Positions 31,053-42,187 of a stretch of DNA of 64,000 nucleotides are shown in pieces. The DNA is from Proteus mirabilis ATCC 29906 (lineage in GTDB: Bacteria > Pseudomonadota > Gammaproteobacteria > Enterobacterales > Enterobacteriaceae), in NCBI RefSeq assembly GCF_000160755.1, contig NZ_GG668580.1, forward strand, positions 46,781 through 110,780, read 5' to 3'. How positions within the stretch are numbered: position 1 is the stretch's first letter; each line of letters starts with the position of its first letter. Below the pieces are notes generated by a model that did not search any database, was not told the origin of the DNA, and saw only the letters and a list, made by a program, of their open reading frames with translations. A program made the position numbers and the translations under genes.

Positions 31053-31716
31053 CACCAATAATAACTCCCCTTTAATTCATCAAGCCATTGCTCTATATGG
31101 TGGTACTTTTGATCCGATCCATTATGGGCATTTACGTCCTGTAGAAGCCCTTTCTGGCTTGATAGGGCTAAAAGAAGTGATTTGGTTGCCTAATAATATT
31201 CCCCCTCATCGCCCCCAACCAGAAGCCTCTTCACAACAGCGATTAGCCATGGTGCGGCTCGCATTACAACCTTTTAGTGCTTTCAAAGTCGACACTCGAG
31301 AGTTAGAGAAACCGACTCCCTCTTATACCATTGAGACATTAAAAGCGTTTAGACAAGAAATTGGTGAGAAACAGCCATTAGCCTTTATTATTGGACAAGA
31401 TTCATTACTTTCAATTGATACTTGGCATAAATGGGAAGAGTTGTTAGATGTGTGTCACTTATTGGTTTGCGCTCGCCCGGGTTACCAAACCACATTTACA
31501 TCACCACAAATGCAAACCTGGCTTGAACAACATCAAACCAAACAGCAAGCAGATATTCACTGTTTACCCGCCGGGAAAATTTTTCTTGCTGATACTCCTT
31601 TATACAATATTTCAGCGACCGATATTAGGGCTAGACATAAAGCAGGATTAGATTGTCATGATCTTCTGCCTGAGTCTGTTGAAAACTATATCAAACAGCA
31701 TCAGTTGTATCGATAA
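31045..31716 (+). CDS. nadD: Nicotinate-nucleotide adenylyltransferase
   Basis: The 223-residue enzyme makes deamido-NAD from nicotinate mononucleotide and ATP. The nucleotidyltransferase motif [11 protein letters not shown] (H26, H29) and the C-terminal NISATDIR motif are present. The ATG at 31045 lies within the end of holA; the longer frame from 30991 reads back into holA. It is some ten residues longer at the N-terminus than E. coli NadD. Confidence 0.95.
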   Translation: MASTNNNSPLIHQAIALYGGTFDPIHYGHLRPVEALSGLIGLKEVIWLPNNIPPHRPQPEASSQQRLAMVRLALQPFSAFKVDTRELEKPTPSYTIETLKAFRQEIGEKQPLAFIIGQDSLLSIDTWHKWEELLDVCHLLVCARPGYQTTFTSPQMQTWLEQHQTKQQADIHCLPAGKIFLADTPLYNISATDIRARHKAGLDCHDLLPESVENYIKQHQLYR

Positions 31717-31729
31717 CAGATCTTAGAGA

Positions 31730-32506
31730 TTAAAATTGCGCTCTTAAGTCATCAAATACCGCTGGATAAGGTGAAAAATAGCGTTGAGAAAGTAGATAAT
31801 TATCAGGATAAAACGCCAAGTAGTTTTTCAACCGTGACAAAGGAGCCGAAAGACTCGTTTTTCCTTGCCGATAAGATAAAATCTCTTGTGTTAACAACTG
31901 TTTTTGCTCTGCGCTAAGTGCTCGCTTAAAATATCCCGCCATATGCATTAATGCATTGGTATGCCCTTCTCGAGTTGCTGGTATTGACAGTGCTTTCATT
32001 AAGGCCTTTTGATACTGCTCGGCAAATTGTAACAGCGGTAGCGAATTAGGGATATTGGCCATATAACGCCCCAATTCTCGATAAGCGACTTGAGAATAAG
32101 CCATTAACAAATATTTATATCGACTATGAAATTGGATCAGTGCTTTTTTGCTCAACTTAGCATTTACCTGCTGTTGATAATCAATTAAGGCAAAAAACTG
32201 TGTCAGAAAATGTTCCAATCCACTAGGTTGAGAAAATTGTTCAAGGGTTAATTGTAACTCTCCTTCCCCCAAAATCTGCGTGAATAAGGTTGATGAATAT
32301 TCCCCTTTCATTTTAACCCGACAAATCACTGCCTTATTTTGTCGTTTTTCATCATTATTTTGTTTAATTTCAATGCCTTCATAGCATAACAATTGACAAA
32401 ATCGTTGCCAATCTGCCTGTAACAATGCGTTTTTGTTACTCGCTATTTCTGAAGTTTGCTCCAAATAATAATAATTTTCTTTCATTCGTCTGTTTCTCTT
32501 AGTCAC
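31730..32506 (-). CDS. ybgA: YbgA-like DUF1722 protein
   Basis: The C-terminal 155 residues match the DUF1722 family: FHSRYKYLLMAYSQVAYREL, ATREGHTNALMHMAGYFKR and LKNYLAFYPDNYL. E. coli YbgA, which has only this domain (169 residues), has no firmly established function. This protein (258 residues) has an extra N-terminal part of about 95 residues that I do not recognise. It is convergent with nadD and divergent from rsfS. In E. coli ybgA lies elsewhere, next to phr. Confidence 0.8.
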   Translation of the reverse strand: MTKRNRRMKENYYYLEQTSEIASNKNALLQADWQRFCQLLCYEGIEIKQNNDEKRQNKAVICRVKMKGEYSSTLFTQILGEGELQLTLEQFSQPSGLEHFLTQFFALIDYQQQVNAKLSKKALIQFHSRYKYLLMAYSQVAYRELGRYMANIPNSLPLLQFAEQYQKALMKALSIPATREGHTNALMHMAGYFKRALSAEQKQLLTQEILSYRQGKTSLSAPLSRLKNYLAFYPDNYLLSQRYFSPYPAVFDDLRAQF

Positions 32507-32884
32507 TATCTCAACATTACACCGTATAATGATACAATCATTGACGTGATGATACCGTTATCAGGTATTTCACGAGCATTGACAGACATTGTTTTACTGT
32601 TATTCTCACCCTCGGTTCCTATTAAGGGAACTGTGGAGTAAAACTGTCGTCTAATTGGAAAGTTCTTATCTGCCGGCTTTTATTATTTATTATGGCGCAA
32701 TAAATAGGCATATATGAATTTTTCTAAATCAAGCGTCGAATAGCAACCATACTTGATAGATGTTTTTGCTATCGACAACTGGAATAAATCATCGAGTAAA
32801 ATAGATTTATTGGTATAAATTCCTTTAAAATAGCGCTTTGTTATTTTCTCGATTGAGTTAACTAAATAGAAAAAGGTGACCCTT
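32507..32884 (+). other. Divergent intergenic region ybgA / rsfS
   Basis: Apart from a short imperfect repeat (GTTCC and GGAAC near 32615-32630) and AAGGTGA just before rsfS, I see no defined site. Promoters for ybgA and for the rsfS-mrdB run must lie here. Confidence 0.4.
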
Positions 32885-33202
32885 TTGCAAGGCTCAGAAT
32901 TACAGCAATTTATTATTGATAAACTTGAGGATTCTAAAGCTCAAGACATTATCGCATTAGATGTTCGTGGAAAATCAAGTGTCACTGATTACATGATCAT
33001 CTGTACGGGAACTTCAAACAGACACTTAATGTCTGTCGCCGATAATCTGGTTGATGACTGTCGTGAAGCAGGATTACAACCTTTAGGCATCGAAGGACAA
33101 GGCGTTTCTGATTGGATTGTTGTTGACCTTGGTGAAGCCATGGTACACGTAATGCAAGAAGACAGTCGCCGTATGTACGAACTCGAAAAACTCTGGAGCT
33201 GA
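32885..33202 (+). CDS. rsfS: Ribosomal silencing factor RsfS
   Basis: The 105-residue protein binds ribosomal protein L14 and keeps subunits apart in starvation. It matches E. coli RsfS (YbeB) with [19 protein letters not shown] and [13 protein letters not shown] MYELEKLWS at the end. The TTG at 32885 is chosen because it gives the family N-terminus [13 protein letters not shown] and has AAGGTGA at a good distance; a GTG at 32876 overlaps that sequence. rlmH follows two bases later. Confidence 0.93.
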   Translation: MQGSELQQFIIDKLEDSKAQDIIALDVRGKSSVTDYMIICTGTSNRHLMSVADNLVDDCREAGLQPLGIEGQGVSDWIVVDLGEAMVHVMQEDSRRMYELEKLWS

Positions 33203-33204
33203 GT

Positions 33205-33675
33205 TTGAAATTACAGCTCATCGCCGTTGGTACAAAAATGCCGGACTGGATCCAGACCGGCTTTATGGATTATCTTAACCGCTTTCCCAAAGATATGCCC
33301 TTAGAACTCATCGAGATCCCCGCGGGTAAACGAGGGAAAAATGCTGATATTAAGCGTATTCTCGAAAAAGAAGGCGAACAGATGTTAGCAGCGGTAGGTA
33401 AAGGAAATCGTATCGTCACCCTTGATATTCCTGGCGCCCGTTGGGATACCCCAAAACTTGCCGAGCAACTCGATCGCTGGAAGTTAGATGGAAGAAATGT
33501 CAGCTTATTAATTGGTGGCCCTGAAGGTTTAGCCCCCGCTTGTAAAGCAGCTGCAGAACAAAGTTGGTCTTTATCTCCATTAACTATGCCACATCCGCTA
33601 GTACGTGTAGTGGTAGCAGAAAGCCTTTACCGTGCATGGAGTATTACCACAAACCATCCTTATCATCGGGAATAA
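33205..33675 (+). CDS. rlmH: 23S rRNA pseudouridine-1915 N3-methyltransferase RlmH
   Basis: The 156-residue SPOUT methyltransferase modifies pseudouridine 1915 in helix 69 of 23S rRNA. The knot motif [11 protein letters not shown] and the C-terminus [14 protein letters not shown] are as in E. coli. The start is TTG, with the end of rsfS supplying the ribosome binding site (GGAG). Confidence 0.95.
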   Translation: MKLQLIAVGTKMPDWIQTGFMDYLNRFPKDMPLELIEIPAGKRGKNADIKRILEKEGEQMLAAVGKGNRIVTLDIPGARWDTPKLAEQLDRWKLDGRNVSLLIGGPEGLAPACKAAAEQSWSLSPLTMPHPLVRVVVAESLYRAWSITTNHPYHRE

Positions 33676-33694
33676 TAAATTGGCGGGTAAGTAA

Positions 33695-35608
33695 GTGAAA
33701 TCAACTAATGGGATGAAGAAAAGAAAACGCACCCCGTTTCGAGATTATACAGCGGAGTCAAAACTCTTTATCCGCCGTGTTATTGTCGCATTTTCAGGGA
33801 TCTTAGTTTTAACGGGCATCTTAGTTTTTAACTTGTATCACTTACAAGTCGCTCGCCACGATGATTATCAAACTCGCTCGAATGATAACCGGATCAAATT
33901 AGTTCCCATCCCACCGAGCCGAGGCATTATTTACGATCGTAATGGGGTTCCACTTGCCCTAAATCGTACTATCTATCAATTAGAAATCGTACCGGAGAAA
34001 GTGGCTAATATCCAAGAAACATTGGAGAGTTTACGAGAGGTCGTTGATTTAACTGACGACGATATTGCTGCATTTGAAAAAGAGCGAAAACGCTCTCGTC
34101 GTTTTAGTTCTATTCCGCTTAAAACGTCACTTGACCAAGTGCAAGTGGCACGTTTTGCCATTAATCAATATCGCTATCCCGGATTAGAAATCAAAGGCTA
34201 TCAACGTCGCTATTACCCTTATGGTTCAGCCCTTACTCATGTTATTGGTTATGTTGCAAAAATTAATGATAAAGATGTAGAACGTCTTGAAAAAGAAGGG
34301 CTCTATCCTAATTACGCAGCAACCCGAGATATCGGTAAATTAGGTATTGAACGCTATTATGAATCTGTTTTGCATGGTAAAACCGGTTATGAAGAGGTCG
34401 AAGTTAATAGCCGTGGCCGTGTGATCCGCCAATTGCATGAGCAACCACCACAAGCCGGTAAAGATATCTACCTAACTATCGATCTTGAATTACAAACCTA
34501 TATTGAAACGCTATTAACCACTAGCCGAGCGGCTGTGGTCGTCACAGATCCTCGTAACGGCGAGATATTAGCACTGGTTTCTAATCCAAGTTATGACCCT
34601 AACCTATTTGTTGGGGGAATATCTAATACAGACTATCAAGGCCTACTTAATAATCCCGATAGACCATTAATAAACCGGGCAACCCAAGGGCTCTATCCTC
34701 CGGCATCAACGGTTAAACCCTTTATGTCTGTTGCAGCCCTAAGTGAAGGGGTTATTACTCCTAACACAACTATCCATGATCCGGGCTGGTGGCAACTGCC
34801 CGGCTCTGAAAAACGCTATCGTGACTGGAAACGTTGGGGACATGGAAAACTCAATGTTACTAAATCCATTATTGAGTCAGCAGATACCTTCTTCTATCAA
34901 GTTGCCTATGATATGGGTATTGATCGTATTTCCACATGGATGTCTCGCTTTGGCTATGGTGAATACACGGGGATTGACCTGTCTGAAGAGCGTAATGGCA
35001 TTATGCCAACCCGAGAATGGAAACAACAACGATATAAAAAACCTTGGTATCAAGGGGATACCATCCCTGTTGGTATAGGTCAAGGTTACTGGACGGCGAC
35101 CCCAATCCAAATGTCAAAAGCGTTAATGACCTTAATTAACGATGGTCAGGTTAAAACCCCTCACTTACTTTATGGCACCAAGTTAGGTAATGAAATGCTA
35201 CCTTACGTGGATAAAGAGACACGCCAAATTGGCGATATCAACTCCGGTTATTGGGAGTTAGCGAAGTACGGTATGTATGGTGTTGCCAATCTACCCAATG
35301 GTACAGGGCGACGTAGCTTTGCTGATGCTCCTTATAAGATTGCTGCAAAATCAGGTACAGCACAGGTATTTAGTTATGAAACCTATAATGCTAGCCAATT
35401 AGCAGAACATCTTCGTGATCATAAATTAATGATTGCTTTTGCGCCTTATGAAAACCCTACCGTTGCCGTCTCTATAATTTTAGAAAATGGTGGTGCTGGC
35501 CCATCTGTTGGGGATATTACTCGCCAAATACTTGATCACATTATACTTGGAGACAACAACACCGAGTTGCCTATTTCCCCGCCTTCACCGCGTGGCTCAG
35601 AGGAATAA
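33695..35608 (+). CDS. mrdA: Penicillin-binding protein 2 (elongasome transpeptidase)
   Basis: The 637-residue transpeptidase cross-links peptidoglycan during elongation, with RodA as its glycosyltransferase. It has one N-terminal membrane helix, a dimerisation domain and the transpeptidase domain with S338-TVK (nucleophile S338 and K341), SAD (ESADTFFYQ) and KSGTAQ. The residue before S338 is Ala (YPPASTVKP), whereas E. coli PBP2 has Gly. The start is GTG at 33695, some eight residues longer than E. coli at the N-terminus. mrdB follows four bases later. Confidence 0.96.
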   Translation: MKSTNGMKKRKRTPFRDYTAESKLFIRRVIVAFSGILVLTGILVFNLYHLQVARHDDYQTRSNDNRIKLVPIPPSRGIIYDRNGVPLALNRTIYQLEIVPEKVANIQETLESLREVVDLTDDDIAAFEKERKRSRRFSSIPLKTSLDQVQVARFAINQYRYPGLEIKGYQRRYYPYGSALTHVIGYVAKINDKDVERLEKEGLYPNYAATRDIGKLGIERYYESVLHGKTGYEEVEVNSRGRVIRQLHEQPPQAGKDIYLTIDLELQTYIETLLTTSRAAVVVTDPRNGEILALVSNPSYDPNLFVGGISNTDYQGLLNNPDRPLINRATQGLYPPASTVKPFMSVAALSEGVITPNTTIHDPGWWQLPGSEKRYRDWKRWGHGKLNVTKSIIESADTFFYQVAYDMGIDRISTWMSRFGYGEYTGIDLSEERNGIMPTREWKQQRYKKPWYQGDTIPVGIGQGYWTATPIQMSKALMTLINDGQVKTPHLLYGTKLGNEMLPYVDKETRQIGDINSGYWELAKYGMYGVANLPNGTGRRSFADAPYKIAAKSGTAQVFSYETYNASQLAEHLRDHKLMIAFAPYENPTVAVSIILENGGAGPSVGDITRQILDHIILGDNNTELPISPPSPRGSEE

Positions 35609-35612
35609 CCCA

Positions 35613-36725
35613 ATGACAGAAAATAACAAGAAAAAATCACTCTGGACGCGTTTACATATCGATCCATTCTTTATGCTCTGTATTATTGCCTTATTATGCT
35701 ATAGCGCATTTATTATGTGGACAGCAAGTGGGCAAGATCCCGATATGATGGAACGCAAGCTGGGACAAATTGCTACGGGTTTTATCGTTATGATTATCAT
35801 GGCGCAGATCCCTCCACGGGTGTATGAAAACTGGGCTCCTCACCTTTACGTATTTTGTGTTGTATTACTTATTTTTGTTGATGTCTTTGGGCAAATTAGT
35901 AAAGGTGCACAACGCTGGCTTGATTTAGGTATCATACGTTTTCAGCCTTCTGAAATTGCCAAAATTGCCGTTCCTCTAATGGTCGCTCGCTTTATGAACC
36001 GTGATGTTTGCCCGCCAACATTACGTAACACAGCAATAGCCTTAGTGTTGATCTTCGTTCCCACCCTTTTAGTGGCAGCACAACCTGATTTGGGTACCTC
36101 TATTTTAATTGCTGCTTCAGGAATTTTTGTTATCTTCCTTGCCGGTATGAGTTGGCGTTTGATTACTGTCGCAACACTATTAATTGCTGGATTTATTCCG
36201 ATACTCTGGTTTTTCTTGATGCATGATTACCAACGAACACGGGTCATGATGTTACTTGATCCTGAAATTGACCCCTTAGGAGCCGGATATCACATTATCC
36301 AATCTAAAATTGCTATCGGTTCTGGTGGATTACATGGCAAAGGTTGGTTACAAGGGACTCAGTCTCAACTTGAATTTTTACCAGAGCGCCATACCGACTT
36401 TATTTTTGCCGTACTCGCAGAAGAATTAGGACTGATTGGTGTTTTAATCCTACTAACGCTCTATATACTCTTAATTGCTCGAGGTCTTTATCTCGCGACA
36501 AAAGCACAAAATACATTTGGCAGAGTCATGATTGGTGGATTAATGCTGATCTTCTTTGTTTATGTTTTCGTCAATATTGGTATGGTGAGTGGGATCCTCC
36601 CAGTAGTCGGCGTGCCATTACCACTGGTAAGCTATGGGGGATCGGCATTAATTGTACTAATGGCAGGATTTGGCATTGTTATGTCAATTCATACACACCG
36701 AAAACTATTATCAAAAAGTTTATAA
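35613..36725 (+). CDS. mrdB: Peptidoglycan glycosyltransferase RodA
   Basis: The 370-residue SEDS-family membrane protein polymerises glycan strands for elongation. It contains the SEDS motifs [18 protein letters not shown] and [14 protein letters not shown]. The ATG at 35613 has GAGGAAT before it; the frame from 35487 is an artefact inside mrdA. Length equals E. coli RodA. Confidence 0.97.
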   Translation: MTENNKKKSLWTRLHIDPFFMLCIIALLCYSAFIMWTASGQDPDMMERKLGQIATGFIVMIIMAQIPPRVYENWAPHLYVFCVVLLIFVDVFGQISKGAQRWLDLGIIRFQPSEIAKIAVPLMVARFMNRDVCPPTLRNTAIALVLIFVPTLLVAAQPDLGTSILIAASGIFVIFLAGMSWRLITVATLLIAGFIPILWFFLMHDYQRTRVMMLLDPEIDPLGAGYHIIQSKIAIGSGGLHGKGWLQGTQSQLEFLPERHTDFIFAVLAEELGLIGVLILLTLYILLIARGLYLATKAQNTFGRVMIGGLMLIFFVYVFVNIGMVSGILPVVGVPLPLVSYGGSALIVLMAGFGIVMSIHTHRKLLSKSL

Positions 36726-36735
36726 TGAGGTTTCT

Positions 36736-37701
36736 ATGCGTTTGCAATGGGTTTTGATGGGTGTCAGTGCATTGCTACTTGCAGGATGTGTTGCTGATAA
36801 ACCTGTGAATAATAATCAGCCAACCACAAGGTTGCCAAATGTACCTACACAACCCGTATTAGGTATAGAGCCTCGTTATGAGCCTTATCACCCGACTGCG
36901 AATCAAGATTATCGTAAAAATGGGGTAATTTATCGCATAGTCAAAGATCCGGCGAACTTTAGTGAACGAGGACAAGCGATTGTTTACGACAGCTTAGCAA
37001 TGAGTCGCTTAACAACCATAGGTGAACGAGTCAACCCTTATGAGTTTGCTGCGGCACACCCAACATTGCCTATTCCAAGTTATGCGAAAATAACAAACTT
37101 AATCAATGGACGCACAATGATTGTGCGAATTAACGATCGTGGCCCTTACGTTGAAGGCAAACAAATACAGGTTACACCTGCTGTTTATAACAGTTTGCAG
37201 TTAATGCCAACAACCCCTATTCAAATTGAAGGTATTGTCGTTGATCAAAATGGCCAAATAAGTGGTATTGGTACTCAAGGTGCACAAATAGAGAAAAGAG
37301 CCACTACATTACCTGAGCGTCCTAACTTTAATACTCAGCCATCGACAATGGCTCCCCAACCCTCTGTAACAGCACCGTCTCCCATAACAGTGACTCAACC
37401 AGCTCCAGCTCCAGCTCCAGCTCCAGCTCCAGCTCCAGCTCCAGCTCCACAGCCAGTATCTTCATCTAGCGCAATAGCGCAAGGATACTATGTACAAGTA
37501 GGTGCTTTAAGTAATCAAACTAATGCACAAACATGGTTATCTGAATTAACCAATGCTTTAAATACCCAAGGTGTCATTAATACAACTGATGGACTACATA
37601 AAGTGCAATTAGGCCCCTACTCATCAAAAACGCAAGCCGAAACAATAAAAAGTGCTTTGAAACAAAGTAAAAATATCGATGGGTTTATTGTTAGCCAATA
37701 A
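36736..37701 (+). CDS. rlpA: Septal-ring lipoprotein RlpA (DPBB and SPOR domains)
   Basis: The 321-residue outer-membrane lipoprotein has a lipobox LLLAGC (C15), a double-psi beta-barrel domain (about 50-160; MIVRINDRGPYV carries the conserved Asp), a Pro/Ala linker and a C-terminal SPOR domain (about 245-320; GYYVQVGALSNQTNAQTW) that binds denuded glycan. In Pseudomonas the DPBB domain is a lytic transglycosylase; the E. coli protein appears not to be. The linker is encoded by a hexanucleotide repeat (37399-37446). ATG 36736 follows TGAGG. Confidence 0.93.
   Translation: MRLQWVLMGVSALLLAGCVADKPVNNNQPTTRLPNVPTQPVLGIEPRYEPYHPTANQDYRKNGVIYRIVKDPANFSERGQAIVYDSLAMSRLTTIGERVNPYEFAAAHPTLPIPSYAKITNLINGRTMIVRINDRGPYVEGKQIQVTPAVYNSLQLMPTTPIQIEGIVVDQNGQISGIGTQGAQIEKRATTLPERPNFNTQPSTMAPQPSVTAPSPITVTQPAPAPAPAPAPAPAPAPQPVSSSSAIAQGYYVQVGALSNQTNAQTWLSELTNALNTQGVINTTDGLHKVQLGPYSSKTQAETIKSALKQSKNIDGFIVSQ
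37399..37446 (+). repeat. CCAGCT hexanucleotide repeat, eight units, in rlpA
   Basis: CCAGCT is repeated eight times without interruption. It encodes Pro-Ala repeats in the RlpA linker. The unit is a multiple of three, so gain or loss of units changes linker length without shifting the frame. Confidence 0.95.
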
Positions 37702-37827
37702 AGGGTAATAATTCGTAAAAACTCTTTTTCTAAAAGCAAATTCAGGCATAGAATCACCTGAGTTTGCTGATATTTTTCTTATCAACTTTTATTTATTTTC
37801 CCTGAATTTCCGGAACAGACAAACAGA

Positions 37828-39039
37828 ATGAAACAGACACGCCCAGTGAAATTACTAAGAACACGTCTATTTAGTGCAACCTTTATTTTATTAGCTATTA
37901 GCCATCATGCTATTGCTGATGACACATTAAAAACAATGATACCCGCTGTTCCTAATATCGAAGCCGAATCCTATATTCTTATCGACTATAATTCTGGGAA
38001 AGTCCTCGCGGAAAAAAACGCAGATGTCCGTCGTGATCCAGCCAGTTTAACCAAAATGATGACCAGTTATGTTATAGGTCAAGCCATTCGTGCAGGAAAA
38101 ATATCGAACAACGATATTGTTCCTATTGGTGAAGAAGCATGGGCAACGGGCAACCCTGTATTTCGCGGCTCATCATTAATGTTTTTAAAACCCGGTGATA
38201 AAGTCACCGTTTCACAATTAACACGCGGTATCAATCTACAATCAGGTAATGATGCCTGTGTAGCAATGGCCTCTTATGTTGCGGGAAGCCAAGATACCTT
38301 TGTCACTATGATGAATGACTATGTTAAGCGTCTAGGTTTACAAAACACACAATTTCAAACTGTACATGGTTTAGATGCACCTGGGCAATACAGTAGTGCA
38401 CGAGATATGGCATTGATTGGCGCCGCATTAATTCGTGATGTTCCAGAAGAATATGCCATTTATAAAGAAAAAGAGTTTACCTACAATAATATCCGTCAAA
38501 CTAACCGTAATGGGTTACTTTGGGATACTAGCCTCAATGTTGATGGTATTAAAACAGGTCATACTGAAGCTGCGGGTTATAATCTTGTTGCCTCTGCAAC
38601 AGAAGGAAATATGCGCTTGATTTCTGCCGTGATGGGTGGACACTCATCTAAAGGCCGTGATGCTGAAAGTAAAAAACTACTTACTTGGGGTTTTCGCTTC
38701 TTTGAAACGGTAAAACCGCTGCAGGTGGGTAAAGAGTTTGCCGCTGAACCTATCTGGTATGGTGATACTGATAAAGTGCAATTAGGGGTTGATAAAGATG
38801 TTTATCTCACGATCCCCCGTGGCCGACTCAAAGATCTAAAGGCCAGTTATGTATTAGATAATGTTGAATTACATGCGCCAGTCAGTAAAAACCAAGTGGT
38901 TGGCACCATTAATTTCCAACTTGATGGGCAAGTCATTGAACAACGTCCACTTGTTGTTATGAATGAAGTGAAAGAAGGTGGCATTTTCAGCCGCTTGATT
39001 GATTACATCAAATTATTATTTTCACGTTGGTTTGGTTAA
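37828..39039 (+). CDS. dacA: D-alanyl-D-alanine carboxypeptidase PBP5
   Basis: The 403-residue precursor trims the terminal D-Ala from peptidoglycan pentapeptides. It has a signal peptide (about 1-30, ending AIA), the SxxK motif S73-LTK76, SGN at 139-141 and KTG at 242-244. A beta-rich domain follows, then a C-terminal amphipathic membrane anchor ([18 protein letters not shown]). A terminator at 39136-39167 follows. Confidence 0.96.
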   Translation: MKQTRPVKLLRTRLFSATFILLAISHHAIADDTLKTMIPAVPNIEAESYILIDYNSGKVLAEKNADVRRDPASLTKMMTSYVIGQAIRAGKISNNDIVPIGEEAWATGNPVFRGSSLMFLKPGDKVTVSQLTRGINLQSGNDACVAMASYVAGSQDTFVTMMNDYVKRLGLQNTQFQTVHGLDAPGQYSSARDMALIGAALIRDVPEEYAIYKEKEFTYNNIRQTNRNGLLWDTSLNVDGIKTGHTEAAGYNLVASATEGNMRLISAVMGGHSSKGRDAESKKLLTWGFRFFETVKPLQVGKEFAAEPIWYGDTDKVQLGVDKDVYLTIPRGRLKDLKASYVLDNVELHAPVSKNQVVGTINFQLDGQVIEQRPLVVMNEVKEGGIFSRLIDYIKLLFSRWFG

Positions 39040-39135
39040 GGCTTGAAAAGGATAAATGTGTCCATATATAAAGATTATATCGATATTGGAATAAACACAT
39101 TTACCCATTCTATATTTACCCTAACTATCAGTATC

Positions 39136-39167
39136 GCATTCCTCATTATAGGAGGAATGCGCTTTTT
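39136..39167 (+). terminator. Terminator after dacA
   Basis: GCATTCCTC (39136-39144) and GAGGAATGC (39152-39160) form a perfect nine-base stem, followed by GC and five T. Confidence 0.85.
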
Positions 39168-39234
39168 ATTTGTGCTGATGAGGTGTAAAAGAGATTATTA
39201 AAACAACATCGCCTGTTGTCTTAAGGATTACATT

Positions 39235-39501
39235 ATGATGAAAACAAAATTAAACGAACTATTAGAGTTCCCTTGCTCATTTACTTACAAAGTCATGGGT
39301 CATGCTAAACCCGAATTAGTTGACCAAGTCGTTGAAGTGATCCAGCGTCATGCACCCGGTGATTATACACCTTCAGTAAAACCAAGTAGCAAAGGTAACT
39401 ATCACTCAGTCTCTGTGACTATCAACGCAACGCATATTGAACAAGTAGAAACCCTCTATAAAGAGTTAGGTGAATTAGAGCTTGTTCGCATGGTGTTATA
39501 A
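39235..39501 (+). CDS. ybeD: YbeD (DUF493) protein
   Basis: The 88-residue ACT-like small protein matches E. coli YbeD nearly end to end ([30 protein letters not shown]). Its role is not established; the gene keeps its place between dacA and lipB. AAGGA precedes two adjacent ATG codons at 39235 and 39238, and either could be used. Confidence 0.94.
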   Translation: MMKTKLNELLEFPCSFTYKVMGHAKPELVDQVVEVIQRHAPGDYTPSVKPSSKGNYHSVSVTINATHIEQVETLYKELGELELVRMVL

Positions 39502-39513
39502 TTTTTTTCTATT

Positions 39514-39538
39514 TGCCCCCTTACCCTATTAGGGGGCA
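39514..39538. terminator. Hairpin after ybeD
   Basis: TGCCCCCT (39514-39521) and AGGGGGCA (39531-39538) make a GC-rich eight-base stem. No T tract follows on the plus strand, although one precedes it. Confidence 0.55.
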
Positions 39539-39852
39539 TTAGACGTACTTAAGAAGCAATATTACGCAGTATCTTCTCTTTATCTTTCTCTTTCACCTTA
39601 CTTCTTATATTAATTCTTATTATTTCGTTATTGATTTGTCACCTAGATTTAGTAAGTCTCACTTAAATAAAAGCCTAATTGGGGTTAATCGCCAATTAAG
39701 CACTGCTTGGTTAATCACATCTATCCCCCTTCTCACTACGTCGTTTTTTTATCAATATTCCTTTATCAAACACAAACTGAAGCAATAATCTCATCTCATT
39801 CTGGTAGTTCATTTGTTGGAGCGTTATACTGCCTTTCACAATTACGCTACAA
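39539..39852 (+). other. ybeD-lipB intergenic region
   Basis: An AT-rich region that must carry the lipB promoter. I see no open frame with a ribosome binding site, no RNA gene and no clear operator. Confidence 0.4.
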
Positions 39853-40497
39853 ATGAAGATTTTCACGGTGCAAGATAAAACAATCATTATTCGCCAATTG
39901 GGTATGAAACCCTATTTACCGGTTTCTGATTCTATGCATCAGTTTACGGAAAAACGGGAAAGTCATACACCTGATGAAATATGGCTGGTTCAACATGAAC
40001 AGGTTTTTACCCAAGGTCAAGCGGGTAAAGCAGAACACCTTTTAAACACAGGCTCTATACCGGTGATCCAATCTGACCGAGGTGGACAAGTGACCTACCA
40101 CGGCCCTGGCCAACAAGTGATGTATGTTTTGCTTGATCTAAAACGTAACCATATTGGCGTTCGCCAATTAGTCACTGTTTTAGAGAATACTGTGATCAAC
40201 ACACTCGCAGAATTTAATGTAGACGCATATGCTCGTGCAGATGCACCGGGCGTGTATGTTAATGGTGATAAAATTTGCTCTTTGGGATTACGTATACGCA
40301 AAGGTTGCTCTTTTCACGGTCTAGCACTTAATGTTGATATGGACTTATCTCCTTTTACGCGAATAAATCCTTGTGGTTATCCTGATCTAAAAATGACACA
40401 ACTGGTTGATTTGGCGCCGAATGCAACATCGGAACAAGTGGCATCATTATTAATCAACCATTTTTGTACACAACTGGGATTCCAACCACAGCAATAA
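39853..40497 (+). CDS. lipB: Octanoyltransferase LipB
   Basis: The 214-residue enzyme moves octanoyl groups from acyl carrier protein to lipoyl domains. Conserved blocks are [17 protein letters not shown], the Lys motif [13 protein letters not shown] and the Cys motif RINPCGY, which carry the catalytic Lys and the thioester Cys. LipA, encoded next, inserts the sulfur atoms. The N-terminus is a few residues longer than in E. coli. Confidence 0.96.
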   Translation: MKIFTVQDKTIIIRQLGMKPYLPVSDSMHQFTEKRESHTPDEIWLVQHEQVFTQGQAGKAEHLLNTGSIPVIQSDRGGQVTYHGPGQQVMYVLLDLKRNHIGVRQLVTVLENTVINTLAEFNVDAYARADAPGVYVNGDKICSLGLRIRKGCSFHGLALNVDMDLSPFTRINPCGYPDLKMTQLVDLAPNATSEQVASLLINHFCTQLGFQPQQ

Positions 40498-40598
40498 AAA
40501 TGCTATAATTTTTTTAACATTTATCATTTTTTTTTAAAACCTTGATTACCTCAGTCACATCGTGTTAATCACCCTAGATAACTGGAACTGGCACAATT

Positions 40599-41564
40599 AT
40601 GAGTAAACCTATTCAGATGGAACGCGGCGTAAAATATCGTGACGCCGATAAAATGGCACTTATTCCTGTTAAAACAATCGTTACAGAACGTGAAGAACTG
40701 CTACGCAAACCTGAGTGGATGAAAATAAAGTTGCCCGCAGATTCAAGTAAAATTCAAGGTATTAAAGCGGCCATGCGTAAAAATGGCCTGCATTCTGTTT
40801 GTGAAGAGGCTTCATGCCCTAATCTTGCAGAATGTTTTAACCACGGTACCGCAACCTTTATGATCTTAGGGGCAATCTGTACGCGTCGTTGCCCATTTTG
40901 CGACGTTGCTCATGGTCGTCCTAACGCACCCGATCCCCAAGAGCCAATTAAATTAGCCCAAACGATAAAAGATATGGGATTACGTTATGTTGTTATCACC
41001 TCAGTAGATCGCGATGACCTACGCGATGGTGGTGCACAACATTTTGCCGATTGTATTACCGCTATCCGTGAAAAAAATCCTAATATTCGCATCGAAACTT
41101 TAGTCCCTGATTTCCGTGGTCGTATGGATAAAGCATTAGAGATCCTCACTGACACACCACCAGACGTCTTTAACCACAATTTAGAAAACGTACCTCGTGT
41201 TTATCGTCAAGTGCGTCCTGGTGCGAACTATCAATGGTCTCTAACGTTACTAGAACGCTTTAAACAAGCCCACCCAAATATTCCAACTAAATCGGGGTTA
41301 ATGGTCGGTTTAGGTGAAACAAATGAAGAAATTATTGACGTGATGCGCGATCTGCGTAAACATGGTGTAACGATGCTGACATTAGGGCAATATTTACAAC
41401 CCAGTCGTCACCATCTTCCTGTTCAACGCTACGTCAGTCCTGACGAGTTTGAATATATGAAAGAGCAAGCATTAGCAATGGGCTTTACCCACGCCGCTTG
41501 TGGACCATTTGTTCGTTCGTCTTATCATGCTGATCTTCAAGCTCAAGGGATTGAGGTTAAATAA
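40599..41564 (+). CDS. lipA: Lipoyl synthase LipA
   Basis: The 321-residue radical-SAM enzyme inserts two sulfurs into octanoyl-lysine. The auxiliary cluster uses C68, C73 and C79 ([12 protein letters not shown]) and the radical-SAM cluster uses C94, C98 and C101 (CTRRCPFC). The C-terminal RSSYHAD supplies the serine ligand. It works in sequence with LipB; ybeF, which separates lipB and lipA in E. coli, is absent. Confidence 0.98.
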   Translation: MSKPIQMERGVKYRDADKMALIPVKTIVTEREELLRKPEWMKIKLPADSSKIQGIKAAMRKNGLHSVCEEASCPNLAECFNHGTATFMILGAICTRRCPFCDVAHGRPNAPDPQEPIKLAQTIKDMGLRYVVITSVDRDDLRDGGAQHFADCITAIREKNPNIRIETLVPDFRGRMDKALEILTDTPPDVFNHNLENVPRVYRQVRPGANYQWSLTLLERFKQAHPNIPTKSGLMVGLGETNEEIIDVMRDLRKHGVTMLTLGQYLQPSRHHLPVQRYVSPDEFEYMKEQALAMGFTHAACGPFVRSSYHADLQAQGIEVK

Positions 41565-41579
41565 CGATTAATCTCTCTT

Positions 41580-41954
41580 ATGCTTAACATTGCAATAGCT
41601 GTATTTATCGGCGGTGGTTTAGGTAGCGTACTACGCTGGCTAATTAGCTACCGCCTCAATTCTCTTTTTCCCCATTTTGCAACGGGGACCTTGGTCGCTA
41701 ACTGTATTGGTGCCTTTATTATCGCCTTTGGCATTGCTTGGTTTAGTAAGGCTCCCAATATTGATCCTATTTGGAAAATCATGCTTACCACAGGTTTTTG
41801 TGGTGGCTTAACCACCTTTTCTACTTTTTCCGTTGAGGTGGTCGCCTTATTTAATGAAGGACGAATAGGCTGGGCATTAGGCACCATGGGGGCAAACTTA
41901 GCGGGCTCGTTTCTGATGACGGCATTCGCATTCTGGCTACTCCGTGAAATGTAG
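41580..41954 (+). CDS. crcB: Fluoride channel CrcB (Fluc)
   Basis: The 124-residue protein has four membrane helices and the family motifs [21 protein letters not shown] and [13 protein letters not shown]. Dual-topology dimers export fluoride. It starts 15 bp after lipA and has no room for a fluoride riboswitch there, so it is probably co-transcribed with lipA. A terminator follows at 42017. Confidence 0.95.
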   Translation: MLNIAIAVFIGGGLGSVLRWLISYRLNSLFPHFATGTLVANCIGAFIIAFGIAWFSKAPNIDPIWKIMLTTGFCGGLTTFSTFSVEVVALFNEGRIGWALGTMGANLAGSFLMTAFAFWLLREM

Positions 41955-42016
41955 TCTCTTTAACAAGATAAAAACCGTTAATCATAAAGTTGTACTCTTT
42001 TAGTTAAGCGATTTAT

Positions 42017-42056
42017 AAGGCCTGAACTTAATATTCAACCAATGTCAGGCCTTTTA
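42017..42056 (+). terminator. Terminator after crcB
   Basis: AAGGCCTGA (42017-42025) and TCAGGCCTT (42045-42053) form a perfect nine-base stem with a T-rich 3' end. Confidence 0.85.
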
Positions 42057-42187
42057 ATTTGATTTTGTTCCCGGTGGTATTACTCAATAAATTAGCCAAT
42101 TTTATCAATACATTCATTGATATTTTGAAATGATAGCTATGATGTATTCTTGATTTTAATAATTTAAAAAACTTTCAACCACGGTAT

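Noticed and set aside
41565..41579. Fluoride riboswitch ahead of crcB
   Set aside because: Only 15 bases separate lipA and crcB, too few for the aptamer.
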